Source: Orbaceae bacterium lpD02 (lineage in GTDB: Bacteria > Pseudomonadota > Gammaproteobacteria > Enterobacterales > Orbaceae). From it: DNA of 64,000 nucleotides. Location: positions 2,152,258 through 2,216,257 of the forward strand of contig CP133960.1 of NCBI GenBank assembly GCA_036251875.1, in the 5' to 3' direction. The notes below the pieces were generated by a model that searched no databases, was not told where the DNA came from, and saw nothing but the letters and a program-made list of their open reading frames with translations. Below are positions 1 through 10,525 of the stretch, in pieces. Position 1 is the first letter of the stretch, and each line of letters opens with the position of its first letter. The translations under genes were made by a program, and so were the position numbers.

Positions 1-496
1 AACAATCATCATGTTACCAGCAATGATGGCATCATGGTTGCAAGGTGATGGAGAAGGTTGGCGTTATATTTTTGTTGTTCTAGGGCAGTATTTGTCTCAT
101 GACCAGCCGCTATATTTAATTCTGTATGCTGCTGCGATTATCTTTTTCTGTTTCTTTTATACAGCATTAGTATTTAATCCACGTGAAACTGCTGATCAAC
201 TAAAAAAATCAGGTGCATTTATTCCAGGAATTCGCCCAGGTGAACAAACAGCAAAATATATAGATAAAGTCATGACGCGCTTAACGCTTGTTGGAGCTCT
301 CTATATTACGTTTGTTTGTCTAGTTCCTATGTTTATGACTTCGGCAATGAAGATCCCAGTTCAGTTTGGTGGGACATCTTTATTAATTGTTGTTGTGGTA
401 ATCATGGATTTTATGGCACAAGTACAGACTCTAATGATGCCAAATCGTTATGAGTCAGTTTTAAAGAAAGCGAACCTTAAAGGCTATGGCCGATAA
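1..496 (+). CDS. secY: Protein translocase subunit SecY, C-terminal part (5' end outside window)
   Basis: The reading frame is open from base 2 to the stop at 494-496, so the ATG at 11 is internal and the gene begins before the window. The 164 visible residues are the last third of SecY, the channel subunit of the SecYEG inner-membrane translocon. Hydrophobic segments alternate with the conserved cytosolic loop [20 protein letters not shown], which contacts SecA and the ribosome, and the protein ends in [10 protein letters not shown] as in enterobacterial SecY. It is the penultimate gene of the spc operon, followed 26 bases later by rpmJ. Identification is certain; only completeness is lacking. 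Confidence 0.97.
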   Translation, partial: TIIMLPAMMASWLQGDGEGWRYIFVVLGQYLSHDQPLYLILYAAAIIFFCFFYTALVFNPRETADQLKKSGAFIPGIRPGEQTAKYIDKVMTRLTLVGALYITFVCLVPMFMTSAMKIPVQFGGTSLLIVVVVIMDFMAQVQTLMMPNRYESVLKKANLKGYGR

Positions 497-522
497 GCAA
501 GCAGAAGTTACGGAGAAATAAA

Positions 523-636
523 ATGAAAGTTCGTGCTTCAGTCAAGAAGTTATGCAGAAATTGTAAAATCATCAAGCGTGATGGCGTTATTCGTGTCATC
601 TGTATTGAAGGTAAACATAAACAACGTCAAGGTTAA
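523..636 (+). CDS. rpmJ: 50S ribosomal protein L36
   Basis: This is a 37-residue protein beginning [15 protein letters not shown], with CGGAG at 511-515 as ribosome binding site. The zinc-binding set is complete: Cys11, Cys14, Cys27 and His32. The tail KHKQRQG is typical of L36. The family is usually 37-38 residues, so this is full length. L36 binds 23S rRNA in the large subunit. It is the last gene of the spc operon, between secY and the alpha operon leader. An overlapping longer open frame starting at 533 in another phase is spurious. Confidence 0.96.
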   Translation: MKVRASVKKLCRNCKIIKRDGVIRVICIEGKHKQRQG

Positions 637-690
637 TTTTTTGACCTTTGATTTTGGCGCTTTTGCATATTTTACTTGCCAAAGTATAGT

Positions 691-724
691 AAAGCTGGCT
701 AGAATAGCCAGCCTATAATTTTTT
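691..724 (+). terminator. Hairpin between spc and alpha operons, weak terminator
   Basis: An 8-bp perfect stem GCTGGCTA (694-701) / TAGCCAGC (705-712) with a GAA loop is followed six bases later by a run of six T (719-724). It could partly terminate the spc operon before the alpha leader. The T-run is slightly displaced from the stem, so read-through is plausible. Confidence 0.45.
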
Positions 725-726
725 GA

Positions 727-820
727 GGTCCCTTTATTTGAGTATCCTGAAAACGGGCTTTTCAGCATAAAGGTGACTAATTATATTTATATTAACAAAT
801 AGGAGTGCATAGTGGCCCGT
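727..820 (+). promoter_or_regulatory. Alpha operon leader: S4-binding pseudoknot over the rpsM start
   Basis: The sequence before rpsM matches the known E. coli alpha mRNA leader, the translational repression site for S4. Outer stem CCTTTAT (731-737) pairs with ATAAAGG (767-773). Inner stem CTGAAAA (747-753) pairs with TTTTCAG (759-765). The loop bases ACGGGC (753-758) are exactly complementary to GCCCGT (815-820) in rpsM codons 2-3, which makes the pseudoknot that traps the ribosome at the GTG start. The S4 gene (rpsD) lies two genes downstream, so the feedback loop is present in full. Confidence 0.88.
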
Positions 821-1168
821 ATCGCAGGCATTAACATTCCTGATCAACAGCATACTGTAATTGCTTTACAAGCGATCTATGGTATCGGAAATACTCGTGC
901 AAAGTTAATTTGTAAAGAAGCGGGTATTGATGAGCATGTTAAGATCAGAGAACTATCTGAAGATCAGATTGAAAAGTTACGTGAACAAGTCGCAAAATTC
1001 ACAGTTGAAGGTGATTTGCGTCGTGAAGTGACTATGAGTATCAAGCGTTTATTAGACCTTGGTTGTTATCGTGGTATACGTCATCGCCGTGGACTTCCAG
1101 TTCGTGGTCAACGTACAAAGACTAACGCTCGTACCCGTAAGGGCCCGCGTAAGCCTATCAAGAAATAA
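812..1168 (+). CDS. rpsM: 30S ribosomal protein S13
   Basis: The 118-residue protein starts [20 protein letters not shown] and ends in a basic tail ([12 protein letters not shown]), the full S13 length. It sits in the head of the 30S subunit and contacts the P-site tRNA through its C-terminal extension. The start is GTG at 812 after AGGAG at 802-806; a GTG start inside the S4-responsive pseudoknot is also the E. coli arrangement. First gene of the alpha operon, 15 bases before rpsK. Confidence 0.98.
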   Translation: MARIAGINIPDQQHTVIALQAIYGIGNTRAKLICKEAGIDEHVKIRELSEDQIEKLREQVAKFTVEGDLRREVTMSIKRLLDLGCYRGIRHRRGLPVRGQRTKTNARTRKGPRKPIKK

Positions 1169-1177
1169 TCGGGGTAA

Positions 1178-1573
<396 letters not shown>

Positions 1574-1589
1574 TTACTTGGCGTTTTAG

Positions 1590-2228
<639 letters not shown>

Positions 2229-2253
2229 AGTTTAGTACTTAAGAGAGGACACA

Positions 2254-3243
2254 ATGCAGGGTTCTGTAACAGAGTTTTTAAAACCTCACCTAGTTGATGT
2301 TGTTCAATATAATCATACACACGCTAAAGTGACTTTAGAGCCACTGGAGCGCGGGTTTGGTCATACACTAGGCAATGCACTGCGCCGTATTTTATTATCA
2401 TCAATGCCGGGATGTGCTGTAACGGAAGTTGAGATCGATGGCGTGTTGCATGAATACAGTACTAAAGAAGGCGTTCAGGAAGATGTGCTTGATATTCTTC
2501 TCAATTTGAAAAAATTGGCGATTAAAGTGCACAATAAAGATGATGTAATGCTTACTGTGAATAAAACAGGTGCAGGTGTTGTTACTGCTGCTGATATTAT
2601 TCATGATGGTGATGTTGAAATCGTCAATTCTGATCTTGTGATCTGTCATCTTACTGACGCTAATGCTTCAATTAGTATGCGTATTCGTGTGCAAAGAGGC
2701 CGTGGGTATGTTCCCGCTTCCGCTCGCGTTCGAGCTGAAGATGATGAACGCCCGATTGGTCGTTTATTGGTTGATGCTTGTTTTAGTCCTATTGACAGGA
2801 TTGCATATTCTGTAGAAGCTGCCCGTGTTGAACAGCGTACGGATTTAGATAAATTAGTTATCGATATGGAAACTAATGGAACTATTGATCCTGAAGAGTC
2901 AATTAGACGTGCCTCTACAATTTTGGCTGAACAACTTGAAGCTTTTGTTGACTTAAGAGATATTCGTCAACCAGAGATAAAAGAAGATAAACCAGAATTT
3001 GATCCAATTCTGCTACGACCTGTAGATGATTTGGAATTAACTGTTCGTTCTGCAAACTGTTTAAAAGCAGAAGCAGTTCATTACATTGGTGATTTAGTAC
3101 AACGTACTGAAGTTGAGTTATTAAAAACCCCTAACCTTGGTAAGAAATCGCTTACTGAAATTAAGGATGTGCTCGCTTCTCGTGGTTTATCTCTTGGCAT
3201 GCGCTTAGAGAACTGGCCGCCAGCAAGTATTGTTGAAGACTAA
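2254..3243 (+). CDS. rpoA: DNA-directed RNA polymerase subunit alpha
   Basis: The 329-residue protein is the same length as the E. coli alpha subunit. The N-terminal dimerisation and assembly domain shows the [20 protein letters not shown] motif near residues 32-51. An acidic linker near residue 240 leads to the C-terminal domain (about 250-310), with the UP-element and activator-binding helix-hairpin-helix region ([26 protein letters not shown]). Fourth gene of the alpha operon, 25 bases after rpsD; RBS AGAGAGG before 2254. Confidence 0.98.
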   Translation: MQGSVTEFLKPHLVDVVQYNHTHAKVTLEPLERGFGHTLGNALRRILLSSMPGCAVTEVEIDGVLHEYSTKEGVQEDVLDILLNLKKLAIKVHNKDDVMLTVNKTGAGVVTAADIIHDGDVEIVNSDLVICHLTDANASISMRIRVQRGRGYVPASARVRAEDDERPIGRLLVDACFSPIDRIAYSVEAARVEQRTDLDKLVIDMETNGTIDPEESIRRASTILAEQLEAFVDLRDIRQPEIKEDKPEFDPILLRPVDDLELTVRSANCLKAEAVHYIGDLVQRTEVELLKTPNLGKKSLTEIKDVLASRGLSLGMRLENWPPASIVED

Positions 3244-3272
3244 TCTAAAGTTTATATAAGAAGGATAAAGTT

Positions 3273-3662
3273 ATGCGCCATCGTAAAAGTGGTCGTCAAC
3301 TGAATCGTAATAGCAGCCATCGTCAGGCAATGTTTCGTAATATGACAAGTTCTCTTGTTGAACACGAAATTATCAAGACAACTTTACCTAAGGCTAAAGA
3401 GCTGCGTCGAGTAGTTGAACCTTTAATAACATTAGCCAAAAGTGATTGCGAGGCTAATCGTCGTTTGGCTTTCGCTCGTATCCGTAATACAGATACAGTG
3501 AAAAAATTATTTGCTGATTTAGGTCCGCGTTTTGCTGATCGTCCAGGGGGTTATATTCGCATTTTAAAATGTGGTTTCCGTGCTGGCGACAATGCACCAA
3601 TGGCTTATATTGAGTTGGTTGATCGACCAGCGATAGATGCTGAACCAGCGGCAGCTGAGTAA
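3273..3662 (+). CDS. rplQ: 50S ribosomal protein L17
   Basis: The 129-residue protein starts [20 protein letters not shown], the L17 signature, and is close to the 127 residues in E. coli. L17 sits on the outer surface of the 50S subunit near the exit tunnel. It is the last gene of the alpha operon and is followed 16 bases later by a strong terminator. The short acidic/alanine tail (AEPAAAE) is variable in the family. Confidence 0.97.
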   Translation: MRHRKSGRQLNRNSSHRQAMFRNMTSSLVEHEIIKTTLPKAKELRRVVEPLITLAKSDCEANRRLAFARIRNTDTVKKLFADLGPRFADRPGGYIRILKCGFRAGDNAPMAYIELVDRPAIDAEPAAAE

Positions 3663-3677
3663 ATATATAGTGTTATC

Positions 3678-3707
3678 AAAAAGCCGATATTATGTCGGCT
3701 TTTTTTA
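3678..3707 (+). terminator. Rho-independent terminator of the alpha operon
   Basis: Stem AAGCCGA (3681-3687) / TCGGCTT (3695-3701), flanked by A and T runs (T6 after the stem). It lies 16 bases after the rplQ stop codon. Confidence 0.9.
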
Positions 3708-3767
3708 TTTAAAGTTAGCCATTGAAGTATGAAAACTTGTTTTTTTACTTTGATTTATATTAATTTA

Positions 3768-3786
3768 TTAATTAATTAATTAATTA
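3768..3786. repeat. Short TTAA tandem run
   Basis: Four TTAA units plus a partial one, in the gap between the alpha operon terminator and slyX. It is a low-complexity microsatellite that could vary in length. No gene is visible in the surrounding 3708-3848. Confidence 0.7.
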
Positions 3787-3848
3787 TACTAACTAATCTT
3801 GTAGGTACAGTTTGTATTTTAGTCATGAATGGTTTTCAGCATATTAGA

Positions 3849-4064
3849 TTAGTAATGTGGTGGAGGAACTTCCTCTGATATATTAGCTATATTTGATGGT
3901 TGTGACGCTTGTAGTTTTTTCGATAGCAAAGATAATTGTTCTTTTAATCTCGCTATTTCAGCTTGCAACTGAATCGTTATTTTATTTAGCTCCTCAATGG
4001 TTATTTCTTGAAAACTAATTTTAGTTTCTAGCTGTTCTAGTCTATATTCTTGTTGCTTATTCAT
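3849..4064 (-). CDS. slyX: SlyX family protein
   Basis: This is a 71-residue protein made almost entirely of a heptad coiled coil (residues about 5-50). It ends in the PPHY tetrapeptide that marks SlyX at its C-terminus. Length equals the family norm of 70-75. The molecular role of SlyX is unknown; in E. coli it is encoded next to slyD. Here radC lies between slyX and slyD, all three on the minus strand. Confidence 0.9.
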   Translation of the reverse strand: MNKQQEYRLEQLETKISFQEITIEELNKITIQLQAEIARLKEQLSLLSKKLQASQPSNIANISEEVPPPHY

Positions 4065-4192
4065 AATCTTTTTCCCAATTAATTATATACTATTATAACG
4101 TAATTAAATGAGATCTAACACAGCAAGATTAAGCCTGATTGATTAGTAATTGGGATCAATTTGAGTTTTAAAATAGGTTATTATTCCATTAT

Positions 4193-4840
4193 TTATAACC
4201 AACCTCTTTCGGCAAAAGATACATACTCCCCTTTACCAATGACAAAATGATCGATAATCCGAATATCGACTAAATTACAGACTTGTTCAATTTGCTTCGT
4301 CATTATTCGATCCGCTTCACTCGGTTCTGCCGCTCCTGATGGGTGATTATGGGCAAGAATCAGTGCTACTGCATTGCATTTTAGCGCTTTGCGAACAATT
4401 TCTCTAGGATGAACTTCTACTGCATTGTAAGTGCCAACAAACATTTCTTCAGTATAAATTACGTTATTTTGGTTATTAAGAAAAATAACTAAAAATATTT
4501 CACGTTCTTTGTCAGCTAGTCGACTCGCAAGATAATGGTGCGTCAAATTAGGGGAGGTAAGTGAGCTATCTTGAGTCATTTTTACCTGTAAATATCGGTA
4601 AGATAGTTCTATTACTGCTTTAAGTTGTGTATATTTTGTTATCCCTAAGCCTAATTTTTGGCAAAAATCACTCTGGGTTGCACTCATTAGGTGATATAGA
4701 GAACCGAATTCATCTAATAAGCTTTGTGATAATTTAAGTACATGCATGCCTCTGGTTCCAGTTCTTAGGAAGATAGCAAGCAACTCATGATCAGACAGTG
4801 AATCTGCTCCAAATTGTAAGAGTTTTTCTCTTGGCATCAT
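4193..4840 (-). CDS. radC: RadC family JAB/MPN-domain protein
   Basis: The 215-residue protein has an N-terminal helix-hairpin-helix-like region (FGADSLSDHELLAIFLRTGT) and a C-terminal MPN domain. The JAMM metal-binding motif is intact (HNHPSGAAEPSEAD near residues 165-178). It is full length for the RadC/YeeS family. The old DNA-repair assignment of RadC is not supported; the biochemical role of the family is unsettled. In E. coli radC lies upstream of rpmB-rpmG; here those genes are 5 kb away. Confidence 0.92.
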   Translation of the reverse strand: MMPREKLLQFGADSLSDHELLAIFLRTGTRGMHVLKLSQSLLDEFGSLYHLMSATQSDFCQKLGLGITKYTQLKAVIELSYRYLQVKMTQDSSLTSPNLTHHYLASRLADKEREIFLVIFLNNQNNVIYTEEMFVGTYNAVEVHPREIVRKALKCNAVALILAHNHPSGAAEPSEADRIMTKQIEQVCNLVDIRIIDHFVIGKGEYVSFAERGWL

Positions 4841-4958
4841 ATTCGGCTTGTCCTCAAATTAACGCGATAGTCTAAAATGCTATTTTGGCGAAAAGGTGAT
4901 ATTAACCAAATATAAAAGTATATGCTTGAGAGTTATTTCACAAAAAATATGCTTTCCA

Positions 4959-4986
4959 TAAAAAAAGCACTCATCAAGAGTGCCTT
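4959..4986 (-). terminator. Rho-independent terminator of slyD
   Basis: On the minus strand, stem GCACTC / GAGTGC (plus coordinates 4967-4972 and 4978-4983) with a CAAGAT-type loop runs into a U-tract, read as A7 at 4960-4966 on the plus strand. It lies about 15 bases after the slyD stop. Confidence 0.85.
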
Positions 4987-5001
4987 TGTATGGATTACTA
5001 T

Positions 5002-5562
5002 TTAGTGCTTACAGCCACAACCACCATGACCGCCACCACAACAGCCGTCATTGTCATCACTGCCATCATCGCCACAGCAACCATGATGATGTCCATGTTC
5101 TCCATGAACATGCCCATGAGTTAATTCCTCATCAGTTGCTTCACGAACATTAATAACTTCAACGTTAAATTTTAAATCTTGTCCGGCTAGCATATGATTA
5201 CCATCAACGGTGATATTATTTCCATCAATTGCTGTAATTTCAACTGGAACAGGGCCATGTTCAGTATCAGCTAAAAATCGCATTCCGACTTCTAGCTCAT
5301 CAACACCTACAAATACGTCTCGTGGTACTTGTTGCACAAGATTATCATTATAATCACCATAAGCATTGTTTGAGCTGACTTCTACATCGAACTTATCGCC
5401 CGCTTGATGGCCAACTAAGGCATCTTCTAATCCCTTAATTAAGTTGCCGGCACCATGTAAATACTCAAGCGGGGCAACGGCTGTTGCTTCATCTACGAGT
5501 ACACCATCTTTTGTTTTTACTTGGTAAGCTAAGCTCACAACACTATTTTTTGCTATTTTCAT
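5002..5562 (-). CDS. slyD: FKBP-type peptidyl-prolyl isomerase SlyD
   Basis: The 186-residue protein starts MKIAKNSVVSLAYQVKTKDG at 5562, preceded by GGAG. An in-frame extension 28 codons upstream has no comparable ribosome site and is not part of SlyD. It has an FKBP fold (residues 1-70 and 120-150) with an insert-in-flap chaperone domain between. The metal-binding tail is extremely His/Cys-rich (from about residue 150, with HGHVHGEHGHHHGCCG and GGGHGGCGCKH), binds nickel and serves hydrogenase maturation in relatives. Own terminator; separate unit from ubiA. Confidence 0.95.
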   Translation of the reverse strand: MKIAKNSVVSLAYQVKTKDGVLVDEATAVAPLEYLHGAGNLIKGLEDALVGHQAGDKFDVEVSSNNAYGDYNDNLVQQVPRDVFVGVDELEVGMRFLADTEHGPVPVEITAIDGNNITVDGNHMLAGQDLKFNVEVINVREATDEELTHGHVHGEHGHHHGCCGDDGSDDNDGCCGGGHGGCGCKH

Positions 5563-5831
5563 TCTATCTCCAGTCATCAGCGAGAAAAGGCTCGATAATT
5601 CTATCTGAAAAACAGAGCAATGTATCTTTTTTTTTGGAAATAACAACAGTAAATATTGTTCTAATTTTTTAACTTTATAATGATCGCTTACCTTATTATT
5701 TTAGCAGTTCTTTCTTATACTACTTCCACCGATAACATAAGGTTCCTGCTATGGCTTACGATTAATTTCACAAGCAGTTAATATTCATCTATAATTTAAG
5801 CAAGTTTATCGGGTTAATGGTAGTTATTTAT

Positions 5832-6677
5832 ATGAACAGCACTGTTTTTGCTTATTTTCAACTTATGCGCTTAGATAAACCAATTGGCACTTTACTTCTG
5901 CTTTGGCCAACATTGTGGGGCTTATGGTTGGCAGGGGCTCCTACATTAGCTTTATTCTTCATATTTATACTAGGTGTATTTTTGATGCGTGCGGCTGGTT
6001 GTGTTATTAATGATTTTGCTGATAGACGATTTGATAGTTATGTCGAAAGGACAAAAGCACGACCTATAGCAAGTGGCAAAATTAATGCAAGGCAGGCATT
6101 AATTTTATTTATACTATTAATTTTTCTTTCTATTTTATTATTGTTGATTTTACCTCCACTGGTTTGGTTATTTGCTTGTTTTGCTTTTTTGACCACATTG
6201 ATTTATCCCTTTATGAAGCGTTTTACTCACTTGCCTCAAGTTATTCTAGGGATTGCATTTAGCTGGGGCATTCCGATGGCATATATTGCATCTATAGATG
6301 CACTACCTTTAAGTTGTTGGCTTTTATGTCTAGCTAATATTTGTTGGACGATTGCTTATGATACCCAATATGCAATGGTAGATCGTGATGATGATTTAAA
6401 AATAGGTATAAAATCGACGGCTATTTTGTTTGGTAAAAATGATAAGTTAATTATAGGTATCTTACAGTTTACGATGTTATTTCTGCTCGTTATTATCGGC
6501 TTATATAATCAGTTAGCACTGATTTTTTATGCTAGTTTAGGCGTTGTTGCCGCTCTATTTGTTTACCAACAAACATTAATTACCGACAGACAGAGAAAGC
6601 TTTGTTTTAAAGCATTTCTCAATAATAATTATGTCGGTCTAGCTATCTTTATCGGATTATTTTTTAGTACTGTTTAG
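5832..6677 (+). CDS. ubiA: 4-hydroxybenzoate octaprenyltransferase
   Basis: This integral membrane prenyltransferase joins the polyprenyl chain to 4-hydroxybenzoate in ubiquinone synthesis. Both Asp-rich motifs are visible: NDFADRRFD near residues 61-69 and a second acidic site around [12 protein letters not shown] near residues 178-189. There are eight to nine hydrophobic segments. I chose the ATG at 5832 (281 residues, [19 protein letters not shown]); an in-frame start at 5817 adds five residues and neither has a good ribosome site. No ubiC accompanies it. The stop codon overlaps that of plsB on the other strand. Confidence 0.94.
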   Translation: MNSTVFAYFQLMRLDKPIGTLLLLWPTLWGLWLAGAPTLALFFIFILGVFLMRAAGCVINDFADRRFDSYVERTKARPIASGKINARQALILFILLIFLSILLLLILPPLVWLFACFAFLTTLIYPFMKRFTHLPQVILGIAFSWGIPMAYIASIDALPLSCWLLCLANICWTIAYDTQYAMVDRDDDLKIGIKSTAILFGKNDKLIIGILQFTMLFLLVIIGLYNQLALIFYASLGVVAALFVYQQTLITDRQRKLCFKAFLNNNYVGLAIFIGLFFSTV

Positions 6678-9103
6678 TCTATTTCCTCAATCGTCTGCAT
6701 TACTCGGCTACTAATTAAGGGGCGAAGAGTATCACTCATTAATTTTATTTTATCTAAATTACCTTCGTCTTTATCATCTAGGTATCCTTGTTCTCTTAAT
6801 GTAGATACTAAGGTAGAAAAAACACCTTTATCGAAAAATTCAGGGGCATTAATGCCGTGCAATACAGAGAGTCTTTCGGCAATGAGCCTACTCTCTTTTT
6901 CAAGAGTAGCACGGCTAATCGATGGGTTTTTCTGTAATAAAGAAAAAGCGACAGCATAGCGCTGTAAAGTGTCATTCGAAGCAGATGCAATCAGTTGAAG
7001 TGATGCTATTTTTAAGTAATTAAGTGTAATGCGTTCAGCTGTATAGCTAATTAGATTTGATTCCGCAAAATTTTTAATTAGTTTACTTACATAATCTAGT
7101 AGCTCTTTTTCATCATAATAGATAAATAATTCAGCTTTAATGAGTGGATATAGCCTTAGAATTTGCTCAATTAATTGTTGCTCAGAAATTCGATTTTGCT
7201 TTAGTATGATTCTGGCAATCATGGCTGGAATAATAATTAAATGTTGAATATTATTACGATAATAAGTCATCAAGATAGCTTGTTCTTGACTTAAGCTTAC
7301 AATCTCGCCAGCGTCATCTGCTGTAATAATAAATTTCCCCATTGCCTTTGCATGTTCGAAAAGCTCTTCCGCTGTTTTGTTCGGAATTGTAATTAAGTCT
7401 GAATATGGTACATTTTTTAATAATGTCATTGTGGCATCAATATATTCAATTAGTCTTTTTTGACTAAGCGCACGCTGTTGAGATGCCAGCAGAATAGAAC
7501 AACATAAATTCATCGCATTAACGGCTGCAGAGGCATTTATTTTTTCCATAACATTTTTAGCGAGTAAATTTGTTGTTGGTGTAAGCCAATTAGGTCGAGC
7601 ACTACCCGTCGGATCTATGGCATCTCGCCACTCGGGTATATTTTGGTTTAGGAATTGATTTAATGGAATTGGCTGACCAAAATTGACATAGCCCAAGCCT
7701 AGCTTCTTAAGCTTGAAAAAGGCCTTAGTTGTTTGCCATAAACTTTCTTTCTTTTTTGCAGCTCCACGTAATTCATTTGCGTAGGTGGCTACCTCTAATA
7801 CATGCTCATAACCGATGTATACAGGCACGATAGAGATGGGTCTTAAATCACCACGTAAAAGTGTTTGCAGTGTCATCATTAACATACCGGTTTTGGGGTC
7901 AAGTAGGCGACCAGTTCGAGAACGTCCCCCTTCAATAAAATATTCAACAGAGTAGCCACGTATAAATAATTCAGCTAGATACTCACGAAATACAGCCGTA
8001 TATAGTTTATTTCCTTTAAAAGAGCGTCTAATAAAAAATGCACCTAAACGTCGAAATATTGGGCCTGCTGGCCAAAAGTTAAGATTAATACCCGCTGCAA
8101 TATGAGGAGGAACAAGACCTTGTCGATAAAGAACATATGAGAGTAATAAATAATCCATGTGACTACGGTGACACGGGGCATAAACAATTTCATGCCCATT
8201 TTGAGCCAATTCACGAATAGGGTCGGCATTGGTAACTTTCAGACCTTGATATAATCTACTCCAAGCCCACGTCAAGACATAATCAGTTATTTTTAATGCT
8301 TGATACGTAAAATTGGCGGCAATTTCGTTAAGCATTGATAATGCATTTTTTCTGGCTTTTTCTTGTGAAATATTTTTACTTTTCGTTTCTTCAATTATCG
8401 CATCGGTAAGCGCTTGGCCATTAAGTAACTTGTTGAGCATCTGCTGTCTTATTGGTAGTGTAGGACCAACCGAAGCCGTGCGTTGCTTTGAAAAATGAAT
8501 ACGCGCGACTCTTGATAGTTTGCGTGCTAAATCTCTACTTTGATCTGTTTTCACTGATGCGGTAATATTTTTAAATGATACGGTGTTTGAATAGCGTGTA
8601 TAACAATCTCGGCCAGAAAATATCATTTTAATAAATTTTCGTGTGCCACCCAATACTTGTAGCGAAAGTTTCTTCTTCCCTTCCTTGTCAGGGGCCCTGC
8701 TAAACATAACCGAAACGGGGAGCATTTGTACGTCAAGTTCGTGATCTTGTTGATGAGCAGTAATATAGTCAGTGATAATATCAATAGATTTTTTTTTCTG
8801 TTCTTTTGAGGTAAAAATACCTGGACCTTTGTCTATGTAAAGAAAAGCCGGCAATAGTTTAGATTTAGTTTGAACTCCATTTAATGGATCGGGTAGTTGA
8901 TATTTTTCTGCTAGTGAACGAACAACCATCAAATCAATTTTTGAGTTGTAAGGTAATACATATAAAATAGGTTTATTCCTATCTATATTTATTTCTTCAA
9001 TGGGATCGGTGGGAATCGATTTAGTTTTTACGAACAGTTTGACTGGAATACTTATTACCCAAAAACAAGCCTTAGTCCACAAAGACATTGTCCATTTTGA
9101 CAT
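6674..9103 (-). CDS. plsB: Glycerol-3-phosphate 1-O-acyltransferase
   Basis: This 809-residue membrane-associated enzyme makes lysophosphatidate, the first step of phospholipid synthesis. Its length matches E. coli PlsB (807). The acyltransferase core has HX4D in [12 protein letters not shown] near residue 311, the glycerol-3-phosphate site motif [11 protein letters not shown] near residue 393, and the later block [15 protein letters not shown]. It is transcribed alone, and its TAA (6674-6676) interlocks with the ubiA TAG (6675-6677). Confidence 0.97.
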   Translation of the reverse strand: MSKWTMSLWTKACFWVISIPVKLFVKTKSIPTDPIEEINIDRNKPILYVLPYNSKIDLMVVRSLAEKYQLPDPLNGVQTKSKLLPAFLYIDKGPGIFTSKEQKKKSIDIITDYITAHQQDHELDVQMLPVSVMFSRAPDKEGKKKLSLQVLGGTRKFIKMIFSGRDCYTRYSNTVSFKNITASVKTDQSRDLARKLSRVARIHFSKQRTASVGPTLPIRQQMLNKLLNGQALTDAIIEETKSKNISQEKARKNALSMLNEIAANFTYQALKITDYVLTWAWSRLYQGLKVTNADPIRELAQNGHEIVYAPCHRSHMDYLLLSYVLYRQGLVPPHIAAGINLNFWPAGPIFRRLGAFFIRRSFKGNKLYTAVFREYLAELFIRGYSVEYFIEGGRSRTGRLLDPKTGMLMMTLQTLLRGDLRPISIVPVYIGYEHVLEVATYANELRGAAKKKESLWQTTKAFFKLKKLGLGYVNFGQPIPLNQFLNQNIPEWRDAIDPTGSARPNWLTPTTNLLAKNVMEKINASAAVNAMNLCCSILLASQQRALSQKRLIEYIDATMTLLKNVPYSDLITIPNKTAEELFEHAKAMGKFIITADDAGEIVSLSQEQAILMTYYRNNIQHLIIIPAMIARIILKQNRISEQQLIEQILRLYPLIKAELFIYYDEKELLDYVSKLIKNFAESNLISYTAERITLNYLKIASLQLIASASNDTLQRYAVAFSLLQKNPSISRATLEKESRLIAERLSVLHGINAPEFFDKGVFSTLVSTLREQGYLDDKDEGNLDKIKLMSDTLRPLISSRVMQTIEEID

Positions 9104-9365
9104 AATTTAAACAACTCAGAATATTAATTTTTCATGTAACCCATGATAGCAAAAATCAGCAAAAAAACATAGCACCATCTCCGACAAAAATCATGATATA
9201 ACCAGATCTAACAACTGCAATTACTAGTTAATGTAAAAATATATACTTTTTAGTAAAGGAATAATTTGTCGTAATATATATTGTGACTTATCCAATTTTG
9301 TTACCCAAATTTAATGCTATTAAAGTGAAAAGACGTTTTTTTGATAGTGAAGATTGTAATAGTAC

Positions 9366-9394
9366 TTGAGAATTTTTGCATAACAGCGTATACT
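9366..9394 (+). promoter_or_regulatory. Sigma-70 promoter for rpmB-rpmG
   Basis: -35 TTGAGA (9366-9371), 17-base spacer, -10 TATACT (9389-9394). It is the best promoter in the 428-base gap after plsB. Transcription from about 9401 would give a leader of some 155 bases before rpmB. Confidence 0.7.
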
Positions 9395-9400
9395 TCGCTA

Positions 9401-9555
9401 CCTTAATTATTATGGATGTGGTATGGGTAGTCGGTTTATTAGCTGTTAAGACTTATCTCAACAACCTAATCGAAGACTAAAGCCTGACGAGGTTAATGTT
9501 CCATTAACATATTATGTCCAAGGCCTAAGCATTGAAATTTCGGAGAATTATTGAC
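9401..9555 (+). other. Long 5' leader of rpmB, with one clear hairpin
   Basis: About 155 untranslated bases lie between the predicted start site and rpmB. One perfect hairpin, GTTAATG (9492-9498) / CATTAAC (9502-9508), lies about 50 bases before the start codon. Ribosomal protein operons often use such leaders for autoregulation; I do not recognise a named motif. Confidence 0.4.
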
Positions 9556-9792
9556 ATGTCACGAGTATGCCAAGTAACAGGCAAAAAACCACTAGTAGGA
9601 AATAATCGTTCACATGCGATGAATGCTACTAAACGTCGTTTTCTGCCAAATCTTCAATCTCACCGTTTTTGGGTTGAGAGCGAAAAGCGTTTTGTAAAAT
9701 TACGTGTATCAGCGAAAGGTATGCGTACTATCGATAAAAAGGGTATTGATGCAGTTCTTGCAGAACTTCGTGCCCGCGGTGAAAAATACTAA
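9556..9792 (+). CDS. rpmB: 50S ribosomal protein L28
   Basis: The 78-residue protein starts [20 protein letters not shown], identical in length to E. coli L28 and ending [10 protein letters not shown]. An in-frame ATG eight codons upstream (9532) is less likely, because GGAG at 9542-9545 is well spaced for 9556. L28 is a large-subunit protein near the E site. Followed 26 bases later by rpmG in the conserved pair. Confidence 0.97.
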   Translation: MSRVCQVTGKKPLVGNNRSHAMNATKRRFLPNLQSHRFWVESEKRFVKLRVSAKGMRTIDKKGIDAVLAELRARGEKY

Positions 9793-9818
9793 GAAACTAT
9801 ATATAAAGGAAAATTATC

Positions 9819-9986
9819 ATGGCTAAAGGTGCACGTGAAAAAATCAGATTAGTTTCTTCTGCTGGGACAGGTCATTTTTATACCACTAGCAAAAATAAAA
9901 GAACTATGCCTGAAAAAATGGAGATCAAAAAATATGATCCCGTTGTTCGTCAGCATGTAATTTATAAAGAAGCTAAAATTAAATAG
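9819..9986 (+). CDS. rpmG: 50S ribosomal protein L33
   Basis: The 55-residue protein starts [20 protein letters not shown] and ends [12 protein letters not shown], the same length and ends as E. coli L33. It lacks the four-cysteine zinc ribbon of the C+ form, as expected for proteobacterial L33. RBS AAAGGA at 9805-9810. Second gene of the rpmB-rpmG operon, followed by a strong terminator. Confidence 0.97.
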   Translation: MAKGAREKIRLVSSAGTGHFYTTSKNKRTMPEKMEIKKYDPVVRQHVIYKEAKIK

Positions 9987-10001
9987 TATTTATTTAATTC
10001 G

Positions 10002-10032
10002 AAAAAAAACCAGCGATTGCTGGTTTTTTTTT
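10002..10032 (+). terminator. Rho-independent terminator of rpmB-rpmG
   Basis: Stem CCAGC (10010-10014) / GCTGG (10019-10023) is extended by an A8 / T9 run on either side. The 9-T tract makes it strong in the rightward direction. Confidence 0.92.
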
Positions 10033-10525
10033 GCCTAAATATAGGCTTAATTATTTATTAAATTGTTATTTAAATACTCTAGCAAGGCTGGGATTTACCT
10101 CTAATTTGTAAGTGAGCACTGACTTATAAACTAAACGATTTACTAATTTAAAATTTTGTGCTGAATCTAATTAGTTATAAAAGGAGTGATTAGCGGTGCT
10201 AAATCAGCAATACCTTTTTTAGTTAGTAACTCTGATTTATCAATTCAATAACTGTTTTAATTACTAGCTAAAAACTAATGTAAACCATGGTTGGTGATCT
10301 TGATTGTAGTTCTCGATTAATAACATTTATTTGATGATATTACTGATAGTATTGATTTATTGTATCGCTATCATGATAATTGCTTATTTTACTATACTAA
10401 GCGTCTATTAATTTAAGTTTTTAGGCTTAACCACTATAATTATTATTCTACCGCCTACTAGGCTTTTATAGTAAAATGACAATAGTTTTTGAATTAATAA
10501 TATAGAGATAATTTTAGGAGTAAAT
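10033..10525. other. 493-base intergenic region before gpmI
   Basis: No open frame of credible length on either strand. It is AT-rich, with a small GCC/GGC dyad just after the rpmG terminator (10033-10046). An imperfect hairpin with a T6 run lies near 10180-10222. A TATACT-like -10 hexamer lies near 10393. gpmI has its own AGGAG site at 10516-10520. The region must hold the gpmI promoter; the rest is unexplained. Confidence 0.4.

Noticed and set aside
533..718. 61-codon plus frame over rpmJ
   Set aside because: It is out of phase with the clearly recognisable L36 gene and has no ribosome site of its own.
3768..3786. CRISPR or regulatory repeat at the TTAA run
   Set aside because: A simple tetranucleotide microsatellite without spacers. 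No CRISPR array is present anywhere in the window.
5562..5646. N-terminal extension of SlyD
   Set aside because: The 28 extra codons do not resemble SlyD, and the internal ATG has the proper GGAG site.
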